Positions 56,134 to 64,000 of a DNA stretch of 64,000 bases are shown piece after piece. How positions within the stretch are numbered: position 1 is the first letter of the stretch; the number at the start of each line of letters is the position of its first letter. The notes beneath the pieces were generated by a model. The model had not been told where the DNA came from and searched no databases. It saw only the letters and a program-made list of their open reading frames with translations. The stretch comes from Saccharicrinis sp963666825 (GTDB lineage: Bacteria > Bacteroidota > Bacteroidia > Bacteroidales > Marinilabiliaceae): contig OY763044.2 of assembly GCA_963666825.2 (NCBI GenBank), positions 496,001-560,000 on the forward strand, written 5' to 3'. A program made the position numbers and the translations under genes.

Positions 56134-56577
56134 ATGAAAATAGCTGTCATATTTTTATTGTCAACATTTTTATATTTAAGCCTTACATCTTCGAAACCTA
56201 TTCAAGGAGAATATCGCTATTATGAGTGGATTTTGAGACATGGTTTTTATGGTTCAATAAAGATTAATAAAAACAAGATGACTAAGTGTAATTGGTCTTC
56301 AAACTTCTTTTATCCTACGCAAATTAAGATAAAAGGAGATTATGAGATAATTAAAGATACATTAATGTTTTATCCGCAGAGGATTTCATTTTATAGAAGA
56401 AAGGAAGGAAAATATAAGAAAATTAAATCTCCATGTGATATTCTAGAAATGAACAAAATAATAGATAGAGAAAAAGAAGGTTATCTGTTGGATTATTGTG
56501 AAAAACAATTATTTGAAATAAAAGGTGACACTATTATAGAACTACAATTTGGACGCAGTTACGTTAATAAAAATTGA
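56134..56577 (+). CDS. Exported protein of unknown function
   Basis: A 147-residue protein with an N-terminal signal peptide (MKIAVIFLLSTFLYLSLTSS). The mature part is basic and beta-prone, with GEYRYYEWILRHGFYGSIKI near residue 25, two cysteines in the middle and a C-terminal ELQFGRSYVNKN. The overall plan (a small beta-sheet with YYxW and GDYEI) suggests a lipocalin-like or stress-type periplasmic protein, but I recognise no family. It stands between the 41-bp array and the next unidentified gene, on the same strand as both neighbours. Confidence 0.6.
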   Translation: MKIAVIFLLSTFLYLSLTSSKPIQGEYRYYEWILRHGFYGSIKINKNKMTKCNWSSNFFYPTQIKIKGDYEIIKDTLMFYPQRISFYRRKEGKYKKIKSPCDILEMNKIIDREKEGYLLDYCEKQLFEIKGDTIIELQFGRSYVNKN

Positions 56578-56656
56578 AAAGTATAAATTGTAGTAAAAAA
56601 AAATAACTAAAATTATATACGGGAGCTGACTGGTTATAGTTGATTCTCAGCTTGAA

Positions 56657-56731
56657 ATGTATGACTCTTTAGAGCTCGATGAGCTTCATCCTGTAACCTT
56701 TGTATACGAAATATCACATAACCTGCAATGA
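56657..56731 (+). CDS. 24-residue small ORF stop-start coupled to the next gene
   Basis: A short frame beginning MYDSLELDELHPVTFVYEI ends with TGA overlapping the ATG of the following gene (ATGA). The in-frame region is open some bases further upstream (LVIVDSQLE). The protein-like composition and the coupling suggest a real small gene or the tail of a decayed gene; length alone does not prove it. Confidence 0.25.
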   Translation: MYDSLELDELHPVTFVYEISHNLQ

Positions 56732-57432
56732 GCAAATTACCATTAGACATACAAGTTCATTTTTTCAAAGTATATAACAATGAAATCAGCATTTCGGACT
56801 TTGAAAAGTGGCTATATGCTAATCAAGAGCTTGAAAAGTTACTGGATAATGAAATTTATATAGACTTAATTTCTTTGAACTTTCAGACTCGTCATGTAAA
56901 GCATGAAATGGGGAAACTTATCGATCCTTTTTTGGACTTCGGCAAATTTGAAGAAAGAAAATTAAGAAGGCTTTTGAACAGCCTGATAGAAAGAAGCCCA
57001 GAATTCGCTAAATCATTAATTCATACATATGAATTATATTGCTCTGGCTATAATTTCTTTGATAATCTTGGTTTAAGTTATGGTCTAACTTTCTCTGAAG
57101 ATTTTTGGGATTTCAGTGATTGGGAAAAACTGACTTCAAAACAAAAAGAAATAAGAATTAATAGGATTTATTTGGAAGTAAAGAAAGAAGCTGAATTGAT
57201 ATTAAATTGGCTTGACGAAGGAAAAGTTGTTCTAACGGGAGAAACTGATGATTTAGGACATTACGAATATATTGATAATAGAACAGGAGCAAAAAGAAAA
57301 TTTAGAGTAGCAGAAACAATTGAATTAGAGGAAAGCAATGATTTAGTGCTTACTAATTGCAATTCAATAAATGGCGATAGAACAATTAGATTAAGGTTTT
57401 TGGCTCGTATAAAACGTATTTTTGGTAGATAA
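56728..57432 (+). CDS. Protein of unknown function, acidic-helical N-terminus
   Basis: A 234-residue cytoplasmic protein without signal peptide. The N-terminal ~120 residues are mostly helical (DIQVHFFKVYNNEISISDFE, then WLYANQELEKLLDNEIYIDL), in a style common in small immunity-like or regulatory proteins. The C-terminal third is beta-rich and contains TGETDDLGHYEYIDNRTGAK, then an RLRFLARIKRIFGR tail rich in Arg. No family is recognised. The start is fixed by the ATGA overlap with the small ORF upstream. Being isolated after a repeat array, it may be horizontally acquired, but the sequence gives no direct proof. Confidence 0.6.
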   Translation: MSKLPLDIQVHFFKVYNNEISISDFEKWLYANQELEKLLDNEIYIDLISLNFQTRHVKHEMGKLIDPFLDFGKFEERKLRRLLNSLIERSPEFAKSLIHTYELYCSGYNFFDNLGLSYGLTFSEDFWDFSDWEKLTSKQKEIRINRIYLEVKKEAELILNWLDEGKVVLTGETDDLGHYEYIDNRTGAKRKFRVAETIELEESNDLVLTNCNSINGDRTIRLRFLARIKRIFGR

Positions 57433-57802
57433 GATTTTGCTTCTAGATTAAGTATTTACCATATTGATCCACGTTATTAACTTTTAATAAAAAGTAAGAA
57501 TATGCCAAAATCTATTCGATAATTTAAAGAAGATAATGCTAAAAAAAGTATCTGTTACTGTAAATTTTAGTATTTAGAATAAAAGATGTAGAACAATTTT
57601 TAATACCCTTTATAATGTTTCTGCATTATGCAGGAATTGCGTTAGAAAAGAAAGATTATTTGCTAAACATGATATCAGATTCATGTTTTTGTAAGTAAAT
57701 AACCTATACACCTTTAATGTAGACTGTTTAAATCACTATGATTAGGGATTGTAGCATTTAAGTAGTTACGCTATTTTCAAAACCTTTATTTATTATCATA
57801 AC
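57433..57802. other. Gene-poor stretch before the siderophore locus
   Basis: No convincing gene is present. A 42-codon open stretch around 57570-57698 (containing FLHYAGIALEKKDYLLN) looks faintly protein-like but has no good start and no match. The region probably holds the promoter of the operon at 57846. Confidence 0.4.
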
Positions 57803-57823
57803 TATATCGTTTAAAACGATATA
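57803..57823. promoter_or_regulatory. 21-bp perfect palindrome upstream of the esterase-PepSY operon
   Basis: TATATCGTTT and AAACGATATA are separated by one A and match perfectly. The site ends 22 bp before the ATG at 57846, where a dimeric repressor site or a 5'-leader hairpin would act. It does not match the classic Fur box sequence. Confidence 0.55.
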
Positions 57824-57845
57824 AACAATTAAATTAAGTGTTTTG

Positions 57846-59033
57846 ATGCAAAGTATATTAATAAAAATTTCACTAGTAATTTCATTTATTCTTTCTTCTA
57901 TATCCATTCATGCACAGGATATTATAGTTGGAAACAAGGTTGGGTTATATTCAGAAATTCTTGATGAGGAAAGGGAACTTTGGATTTCGTTGCCAAATTC
58001 GTATCATGATAGTTTATATGCTCAATCTTCATATCCTGTATTGTATCTTTTAGATCCCGACTATCATTTTTTCTCTATGGTAGCTGTTCGTGAAGCCTTA
58101 ACAGGAGGATTGTACAATTATATGCCTGAAATGATTATTGTGGGTATAAGCAATACTGATCGGTCAAGAGATTTGACTCCTACCAATAGTGCAGTAATTC
58201 ATTCTGGTAAAAAAATACACACAACGAGTGGTGGAGCGGATAATTTTTTATCATTTATAGAGAAAGAACTTATACCTTTTGTTGACTCAAAGTATAGAAC
58301 AAATAAATACCGAATACTTAATGGTCATTCATTTGGAGGACTATTCACCTTATATGCTTTACAGGAAAGGCCAACGTGTTTTAATGCCTATATCGTTCAT
58401 GATCCAAGTATTTGGTGGGATGATATGACTCTGTATAAATCAGCACTTAAAAAACAGAATGCATTAAACCTTAATGGTAGGTGTTTGTATTTATCTATGG
58501 CATATAATCAGGAGCAGCAGAAAGACCGGCTTCGACATTCTCAGTCTATTCTTGAATATAAGGAAGGAATACTTGGAGCCTTTAAAGAAAGAGGCTTGCG
58601 ATATAAATTTGAATATTTTTCAAATGAAGATCACGGAACCATATTTTTACCTGCCTGTTATAATGCACTGCGATATATTTACCAGGGAATTTGTTTGCCT
58701 GTGAAAGAAATACCTGACAACCCTGATATTCTTACAACACAATATAATTCTGTAAGTGACAGCCTACATTTTAAACTCATTCCTTCTGCAAAAATGGTGA
58801 AAGAAATTGCTGATTATTGTTTAATACGTCAAAAAATGGAAAGTGCTGAAAAATTACTCCAACTCAATATACAAAACTACCCCCAAAGTGCATACGCATA
58901 TTTAAACTTAGGTAAGTTATACTTAAAAATGAATAAAGCCGATATGGCTGCAGAACAATTTCAGTTAGCAAAATCCCTGGATGCTTCCATCATTATTCCC
59001 ACTATTTCAGAAGAATTAAATAACAATCAATAA
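57846..59033 (+). CDS. Esterase D/IroE-like alpha/beta hydrolase with C-terminal TPR
   Basis: The ATG at 57846 is used instead of a TTG three bases earlier. The exported 395-residue protein has a signal peptide (ending SIHAQ near 24) and a serine-hydrolase domain of the family that includes enterobactin and salmochelin esterases (IroE, Fes). It shows YPVLYLLDPDYHFF near residue 60, the nucleophile motif GHSFGGLFTLYA near 160 and the catalytic His in NEDHGTIFLPACY near 258. A short TPR-like tail (AYLNLGKLYLKMNKADMAAE) ends it. With the PepSY gene 10 bp downstream and the receptor/lipoprotein genes opposite, it probably hydrolyses an imported siderophore to free its iron. That role is inferred from context. 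Confidence 0.85.
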   Translation: MQSILIKISLVISFILSSISIHAQDIIVGNKVGLYSEILDEERELWISLPNSYHDSLYAQSSYPVLYLLDPDYHFFSMVAVREALTGGLYNYMPEMIIVGISNTDRSRDLTPTNSAVIHSGKKIHTTSGGADNFLSFIEKELIPFVDSKYRTNKYRILNGHSFGGLFTLYALQERPTCFNAYIVHDPSIWWDDMTLYKSALKKQNALNLNGRCLYLSMAYNQEQQKDRLRHSQSILEYKEGILGAFKERGLRYKFEYFSNEDHGTIFLPACYNALRYIYQGICLPVKEIPDNPDILTTQYNSVSDSLHFKLIPSAKMVKEIADYCLIRQKMESAEKLLQLNIQNYPQSAYAYLNLGKLYLKMNKADMAAEQFQLAKSLDASIIIPTISEELNNNQ

Positions 59034-59043
59034 AAATACAAAT

Positions 59044-60174
59044 ATGACTTTAAAGGAATTAATTGGTAAAATCCACCTGTGGTTGGGATTGATAACTGCA
59101 CCTTTGGTGTTTTTTGTGTGTATTACCGGAACTATATTTGTTTTCAGTGATGAAATTGTTGACCTTTCTGCCGGAGATGCCAGGTATGTTAAACAGGTTA
59201 AAGAAGAAAAATTACCAACCGAAGACTTGATTAAAATTATTAAGGAAGCTTTTCCTAAACGTATGCAACCGAGTTACATGGTTTGTTATCGTAATCCAGA
59301 CAGAAGTGTCAGGTTTAATAGTTTTAGCAAAGAAGAAGGCCTTCGTATGGTATATATAGATCAGTATACAGGTGAAATATTAAAAGATGATCCTACTATA
59401 TATTTCTTTTATGTTGTAGCGCACCTGCACCATTCTTTAATGCTACATGGTGTTGGAGAATGGATTATTGATATTACAAGCATCATTTTTTTAATTGCAT
59501 TATTAACTGGGCTTATTATATGGTGGCCTAAAAAATGGGATAGAAAACATAGAAAAGCATCATTTACTGTAAAGTGGACTGCAAATGCAAAGAGAATTAA
59601 TTATGATTTGCATAACGTATTGGGATTTTATTCTTTAGGAATTTGTATTGTAATAGTAACAACAGGTTTATTGATAGCCTTTAAACCCTTTGCCTCATTT
59701 ACCAAAAATGCTTTTGGAGGAGACGCTTCCATTCAAGTGAACAGTTTGTTAATTAAATCTGAAAAAGATTCAACGATGACATTGTCACCTATCAATAGTT
59801 CTATTGACCAGGCTTTTGATAAATGTCCTGATAAAAATCAATTGAAACTTTTAACCTTCAGATTAGATACATGGGATTATTATGTTATTACCATGTCTAA
59901 TAAAATAGGTATAAAAAGTGCCATGGATGGAGTGTATCTTTCCTTCGATAAACATACCGGTGAAGCAGTAGATTTACCCATGGAATTTAAAATAAATAAA
60001 AAAGTGGAAGATGTTTACTGGAGTCTTCACTTGGGTAACTATATGGGATTATTTGGTAAAGTAATTACTTTTCTGGCAGGGTTAATAGCATCTTCGTTAC
60101 CGGTTACAGGTTTTATTATGTGGCTAAATAGAAGAAAGAAACAAAAGAGAAACAAACAAGCATTAATAATATAG
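59044..60174 (+). CDS. PepSY-associated membrane protein, XusC-like
   Basis: A 376-residue inner-membrane protein of the PepSY-TM type. Helix 1 (IHLWLGLITAPLVFFVCITG, about 11-30) carries the conserved His; helix 2 is near 140-160, after HLHHSLMLHGVGEWI. Helix 3 is around 195-215 (YDLHNVLGFYSLGICIVIV), and helix 4 is at the C-terminus (VITFLAGLIASSLPVTGF). PepSY membrane proteins in iron-uptake loci act as ferric or ferric-siderophore reductases (FoxB/XusC-like). Starting 10 bp after the esterase, it is in the same operon and would act after the substrate has crossed the outer membrane. Haem-binding is suggested by the paired His residues in the helices but was not shown. Confidence 0.85.
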   Translation: MTLKELIGKIHLWLGLITAPLVFFVCITGTIFVFSDEIVDLSAGDARYVKQVKEEKLPTEDLIKIIKEAFPKRMQPSYMVCYRNPDRSVRFNSFSKEEGLRMVYIDQYTGEILKDDPTIYFFYVVAHLHHSLMLHGVGEWIIDITSIIFLIALLTGLIIWWPKKWDRKHRKASFTVKWTANAKRINYDLHNVLGFYSLGICIVIVTTGLLIAFKPFASFTKNAFGGDASIQVNSLLIKSEKDSTMTLSPINSSIDQAFDKCPDKNQLKLLTFRLDTWDYYVITMSNKIGIKSAMDGVYLSFDKHTGEAVDLPMEFKINKKVEDVYWSLHLGNYMGLFGKVITFLAGLIASSLPVTGFIMWLNRRKKQKRNKQALII

Positions 60175-60276
60175 TTTTTTGAGTTTACAAGCTTCAGTTA
60201 AAGCTTGATTCTGCAATATGCATTTGTAATAAAATTTATTTGGATAGTTATATATAAAATTAAATTGGGTTAATAA

Positions 60277-60312
60277 AAAACTCCGATCGTATTTTCGATC
60301 GGAGTTTTATTT
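60277..60312. terminator. Bidirectional intrinsic terminator between convergent operons
   Basis: A 13-bp stem, AAAACTCCGATCG (60277-60289) and CGATCGGAGTTTT (60296-60308), 6-nt loop. The A-tract on the left and T-tract on the right serve both the PepSY gene (plus) and the DUF4374 gene (minus). Confidence 0.92.
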
Positions 60313-60334
60313 TAGTATGAATTTATTTAATATT

Positions 60335-61609
60335 TTATTCTTCTTCAGCTGTAAGAACACCAATGGCACTTACTCCTTCAGCAACTACTTTAGCACCCAT
60401 GGTTGCAATAGATGTTTCTGGATTAATAGTGTACAGGTAGTTTTCATTGTCAGAAGTAATTACCGGAACTACTAATTGATTATTGTCAGAATCAATAAAT
60501 GGTTCGCCTACATAAAATGGGTCATCTTCGATACCTGAAGCCGTTGGAAAATTACTTACCCAGCTAAACGTTTCTGTAGCTACATCAACCACTGCAAAAC
60601 GGTCTGCATCAACACCAAAAGTTGCATCTGATCCCTTTCCAGGATACATTGATAAAACAAATGTTGTTCCGCCCATATAATAAGATCTAAACAGATTATA
60701 ACCTCCTGATGCTTCTGTTATATTATAAAAATAATCCTCATCGAACTCAAAATCTCCGGCATTAATTTTAAGAATACCAGATGGGATAAGAAGAGATTCC
60801 GCTACAACATAATTGGTTTGTCCCGAAGAGAATACATAAAGATCTCCATTATCAACAACTTCAAGACCTGTTAATCCTTGCGAGTATTTTTGTCCTGCTA
60901 CAAAACCAGTTCTTCCTTCATCTTTAATAACTTGTTTTATACTATAGTCAGAATTAAAAACCACAACATACGTATTGTTCAGGTAATCAGAAGTAAAACT
61001 TGAAGAGTTAATGCTTCGTGCACCTGCAATCATATAACCTTCGTATTCAGCAATATCAGTTATATAACCAGATTCTCCTTCCTCTAACATATCTTTACTA
61101 TCTATAGTGTAAAGTGTTGACGCATCTGTTTCCGGATCTATTTCGTAGAAATAAGCATAATTTGTTGTTGTTAAATCTCTTAGTCTGTCAGAATAAGCTA
61201 CAATTAGTTTGTCGCCAACTATTCCTTTTGTATGCACAGAAACTTCCAAACCAAGTTCATTACGTTGGCTAATAGTACCATCATTATTTAAAATGTATGA
61301 GCCAGTAACCCCTGCTTCTGTAGAATTGTACAAGAAACCATAAGCTACCTTATCATTTACAAATGTCCAAAAGCTACTACCTGCAGATTGAAGGGCATCG
61401 GCAGAAGTCGCATCAAAGGTACTGTCTTTAACTACAGCATTGCCTGTAACCAGATAATCGTTTTCACCAGAAGAAGCAACTACAATATATTTACTCTCTA
61501 CATTGCTTTCACTTTCATTGTCATTACCTTCATCTTCACAAGATGTTAATGGTAGCATTGTAAGCAATGCTGCCAACATAAGATTGAAATATAAGTTCTT
61601 AAATTTCAT
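60335..61609 (-). CDS. DUF4374 lipoprotein, XusB-like siderophore-binding protein
   Basis: The ATG at 61609 is chosen: it opens a lipoprotein signal (lipobox LTSC, Cys24) and lies 31 bp after the receptor stop, while the longer frame runs back into the receptor gene. The 424-residue mature protein is beta-propeller-like: repeated strands such as FWTFVNDKVAYGFLYN, GYITDIAEYEGYMIAGARSI and GLTGLEVVDNGDLYVFSSGQ are visible. This pattern fits DUF4374, the family of XusB, a surface lipoprotein that binds catecholate siderophores in Bacteroides. Here it is encoded directly after the TonB-dependent receptor on the same strand, as in xusA-xusB. The assignment rests on pattern and layout, not on an alignment. 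Confidence 0.8.
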   Translation of the reverse strand: MKFKNLYFNLMLAALLTMLPLTSCEDEGNDNESESNVESKYIVVASSGENDYLVTGNAVVKDSTFDATSADALQSAGSSFWTFVNDKVAYGFLYNSTEAGVTGSYILNNDGTISQRNELGLEVSVHTKGIVGDKLIVAYSDRLRDLTTTNYAYFYEIDPETDASTLYTIDSKDMLEEGESGYITDIAEYEGYMIAGARSINSSSFTSDYLNNTYVVVFNSDYSIKQVIKDEGRTGFVAGQKYSQGLTGLEVVDNGDLYVFSSGQTNYVVAESLLIPSGILKINAGDFEFDEDYFYNITEASGGYNLFRSYYMGGTTFVLSMYPGKGSDATFGVDADRFAVVDVATETFSWVSNFPTASGIEDDPFYVGEPFIDSDNNQLVVPVITSDNENYLYTINPETSIATMGAKVVAEGVSAIGVLTAEEE

Positions 61610-61640
61610 AATGTTATATTTATTTATATTATTAATTACT

Positions 61641-63983
61641 CTACATTTTATTAATGAAATACCTAAACTTGGCAGAGAAACTTCTTCCTGGTTTTTGAAG
61701 ACTGAAATTGTCGTATAGTTTGGCATCGAAAATATTTTTAGCATCTACAGAAAGGTTGTACTTTCCTTTTTTCCAGGAATAAACCATACCTATACTATGG
61801 TTCCATTGTGTAGGATTTTTTTCAGCTGACTGGTAAGTATCCCATTCGTTTAAAAATTCATATATAAACTGGATGGTATATCTTAAACTTAACTTACTTT
61901 CTTTTTGCCATATATCATTAAAGAAATATTCACCATCCGCATTTCCAAAAAAGTTGGGTTCGTTAGGAACAAGTGCATTTACCTGTGTTGGATCATTTTC
62001 AGGGTCGTATTTCATTGGTCTTTGGTAAGAAATATTTGCCCCACAAGTAAAACGATCGCTGTAGGAATATCTTAGTTCAGCATCGATACCGGGTGTTCTT
62101 ACCATCGAAATATTTTCGTAAGATTCGTCGAAAGTTGTAGTTAGGGTTCTTTTAATAAAATCTTTGGTTCTGCGGTAAAAAATGTTAACATCTGTACTGA
62201 AAAAGTTCTCAGAATTCATTTGTCGATTATAATGAAAACCTAAGTTAAAATTATCACTCGATTCGGGTTTTAAATCAAAATTAGTGGTGTATCTTAAAAA
62301 TACCTGACCAAATATTTCTTTGGTTTCCGGCATACGCGAGGTTAACTCATAGTTGGTTTTGAGTTGTAAATCAGGATTTAAAAAATAGGTTAAAGTAAAT
62401 CCATAGCCAAATGTATTCCCCTTCATAGAAACCATTTGATAGTTCTCCACATCTGCAGAGTTTACATTTATATAAGCTGAAGAATAATATGAATATCGTT
62501 TAGCAAATACAGATGTATTTATTTTGTCACTAAATTCACTGCCCAGGCCTATACCTAATATATTTCTGTTATATGTTCTGGGACGGGCGTTTGTTTTATC
62601 GTCGGTATCTAAGATGTCATCTCCTTCTCGTGAAAAGAGGTTGGTTACATTGTTTATTGTGAGTCGGTGACCTGTAAAAGGTTCGTAATTAATGCCTGCG
62701 TTTATGGTTCCGTTATTGTCATTATACTTATAATCAGAAGCAGCTTCCTCGCCTTTAGAAGGAGATGCTCTACGCTGTCCCAACCAATTATATTGCCAAT
62801 AGGAGGTATCTACGTTATGTCCTTCTCCTAAATTAAAGTTAGCCGCAAAGTTTACATCCAGATTTTCGGTAAACAAGTCATCTTTTGAATATAGAATTGA
62901 CGGCATAATAGTGTTCGAGGTATAATGTTTATCACCATATACAGGATTGATATAAGCCGGGTGTTGTATTTCTTTATATTCATTTCCAAAAGTGAAACCA
63001 AACAATAGTTGATCTGCAAAATTTTTATTTACCACTCCTGTTTTAAATATCACTGTTTCATTATGGTATGTGTCGTGAAAGCGTTTTACCCGTTGAGGGT
63101 CAGTATATATGTTTGTGTTAAAGTCCAGAATGCTTACATCATCCACATAATAGCTGTTATCGGAGTAGTTTTGGTAAGCACTTAGTTGCGCAGTGAAACC
63201 TTTTTTTGAGGTATAACCAGCATTTACATATGTAAGGTGTGTGTTAAAAGAACCATATGAATAAGATGCATCTATATAGCTTCCCGGCCTTTTTTTAGTT
63301 ACAATATTAATAGCACCGCCTAGTGCATCAGACCCAAAAGTAACAGGAACAACACCTTTGTAGACTTCAATTCGCTCGGCCATATTTACAGGCAGGTTGT
63401 TAAGCTGAAACGAAGAACTCATTGCATCCATAGGCATACCATCAATAAATACGCGAACATGATTACCACTTAACCCATTAATGGTGATATCGGAAGCTGA
63501 GCCTAAACCTCCTTCCTGTTTTATTTTTACTCCGGGAGTTTGATTTAGTAACTCTGTTAAATTAATAGCTGAGTTATGATAAGGTTTGGCGTCAATAGCT
63601 ACTACATTAAAGCCGGTTTCTTCAACAAGTCTAATGTTAGATTTTGCTATAACTGTTGCTTCGTCAAGCGTTGTGTTTGGATCAGCCTTTAGTACAACAT
63701 CATATTTTAATGGTGTATTTACTCCTTCTTCAATTGCTATTTCTTTTTTTAAGCAGCCCACCATAGAAAAAACAAGAGTAGTCAACTTGTCATTATTAAT
63801 GGTTAATTTATATTTACCATCAATATCGGTAACTGTTGCATTACTAGTGTTCTTTTCGTGAATAGTAGCTCCAATTAAAGGAAAGCCTCCTTCATCTTGT
63901 ATGGATCCTTTTATGGTAAGCTTTTGAGCATGAGCTAGAGTAATAGAGCAAAAAACTGTCAGAAGAGTAATGGCTGCCTTCAT
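61641..63983 (-). CDS. TonB-dependent siderophore-type receptor, XusA-like
   Basis: A 780-residue outer-membrane receptor. The signal peptide ends near residue 19 (LAHAQ). A carboxypeptidase-regulatory-like domain follows (LTIKGSIQDEGGFPLIGATI, about 21-105). The plug domain begins around 120 and has LLNQTPGVKIKQEGGLGSAS, VRVFIDGMPMD and IEVYKGVVPVTFGSDALGGA. The barrel ends with SFSAKFRYFINKM. It is the classic single-chain siderophore/cobalamin receptor type, not SusC, and there is no STN domain. The gene is complete; its promoter would lie at or beyond the right edge of the window. With the DUF4374 lipoprotein 31 bp downstream and the PepSY and esterase genes opposite, the set matches the Xus layout. 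Confidence 0.9.
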   Translation of the reverse strand: MKAAITLLTVFCSITLAHAQKLTIKGSIQDEGGFPLIGATIHEKNTSNATVTDIDGKYKLTINNDKLTTLVFSMVGCLKKEIAIEEGVNTPLKYDVVLKADPNTTLDEATVIAKSNIRLVEETGFNVVAIDAKPYHNSAINLTELLNQTPGVKIKQEGGLGSASDITINGLSGNHVRVFIDGMPMDAMSSSFQLNNLPVNMAERIEVYKGVVPVTFGSDALGGAINIVTKKRPGSYIDASYSYGSFNTHLTYVNAGYTSKKGFTAQLSAYQNYSDNSYYVDDVSILDFNTNIYTDPQRVKRFHDTYHNETVIFKTGVVNKNFADQLLFGFTFGNEYKEIQHPAYINPVYGDKHYTSNTIMPSILYSKDDLFTENLDVNFAANFNLGEGHNVDTSYWQYNWLGQRRASPSKGEEAASDYKYNDNNGTINAGINYEPFTGHRLTINNVTNLFSREGDDILDTDDKTNARPRTYNRNILGIGLGSEFSDKINTSVFAKRYSYYSSAYINVNSADVENYQMVSMKGNTFGYGFTLTYFLNPDLQLKTNYELTSRMPETKEIFGQVFLRYTTNFDLKPESSDNFNLGFHYNRQMNSENFFSTDVNIFYRRTKDFIKRTLTTTFDESYENISMVRTPGIDAELRYSYSDRFTCGANISYQRPMKYDPENDPTQVNALVPNEPNFFGNADGEYFFNDIWQKESKLSLRYTIQFIYEFLNEWDTYQSAEKNPTQWNHSIGMVYSWKKGKYNLSVDAKNIFDAKLYDNFSLQKPGRSFSAKFRYFINKM

Positions 63984-64000
63984 TCATTTAGTATTAATTA

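Noticed and set aside
57568..57698. Open stretch with protein-like tail FLHYAGIALEKKDYLLN
   Set aside because: About 42 codons, no convincing start codon, in-frame stop directly upstream and no recognised family; could be a decayed gene but the support is too weak to annotate.
57803..57823. Fur box
   Set aside because: The palindrome is perfect but does not resemble GATAATGATAATCATTATC; another regulator or a hairpin is as likely.
1..64000. rRNA or tRNA genes, complete insertion sequences, prophage genes
   Set aside because: None was recognised: no transposase, integrase or phage protein among the translated frames, and no cloverleaf-like tRNA pattern noticed by eye. A covariance-model scan was not possible, so a missed tRNA or small RNA cannot be excluded.

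Overview
The window is a 64-kb chromosomal stretch of an AT-rich, Gram-negative Bacteroidota bacterium, probably a free-living or marine member of Bacteroidia; the genus cannot be fixed from the sequence. The evidence is two SusC/SusD pairs, a hybrid two-component regulator, an ECF sigma/FecR pair, C-terminal type IX secretion (T9SS) domains on at least two proteins, many SPII lipoproteins, and TAnnTTTG-like promoter elements with little Shine-Dalgarno signal. No rRNA, tRNA, complete insertion sequence or CRISPR array was recognised.

Layout. 1-2.2 kb: the 3' part of a secreted PA14-domain protein and a lipoprotein endonuclease/exonuclease/phosphatase. 2.3-14.2 kb: an ECF sigma factor divergent from a FecR anti-sigma factor, then an STN-domain SusC, SusD, a thioredoxin-like lipoprotein and an S9 peptidase, closed by a strong terminator. 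This looks like a sigma-controlled outer-membrane uptake and peptide-degradation locus. 14.2-18.5 kb (minus strand): larB-larC-larE for the nickel-pincer cofactor, with a very His-rich LarC, and an EFR1-type flavodoxin-ferredoxin protein; a 21-bp tandem array lies between them. 18.6-24.5 kb: an AraC/TolB/TPR membrane regulator divergent from an ankyrin lipoprotein, an acyltransferase, a tRNA-type methyltransferase and a small membrane protein. 24.7-28.7 kb: cytochrome b, Rieske protein and an octaheme cytochrome c with TPR repeats, a compact quinol-oxidising module without a recognisable cytochrome c1.

28.8-55.6 kb is a carbohydrate utilisation region: hybrid two-component system, GH28, SusC/SusD, GH31 (T9SS), GH20, an unclassified TIM-barrel hydrolase candidate, GH27, a DUF4377-like lipoprotein and a PL11 rhamnogalacturonan lyase. 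GH28 plus PL11 point to pectin (homogalacturonan/rhamnogalacturonan I); GH27, GH31 and GH20 would trim side chains or co-occurring glycans. Inside this region, 47.7-49.1 kb holds five copies of a ~100-bp element that can fold as a three-way junction. They surround a small gene for a GxxExxY (PD-(D/E)XK nuclease-like) protein. This is the best candidate here for an undescribed system.

55.6-57.8 kb holds a 41-bp tandem array of small palindromes and two unidentified genes. 57.8-64 kb resembles the Bacteroides Xus xenosiderophore system: an esterase of the siderophore-hydrolase type plus a PepSY membrane protein on the plus strand, converging on a DUF4374 lipoprotein and a TonB-dependent receptor on the minus strand.
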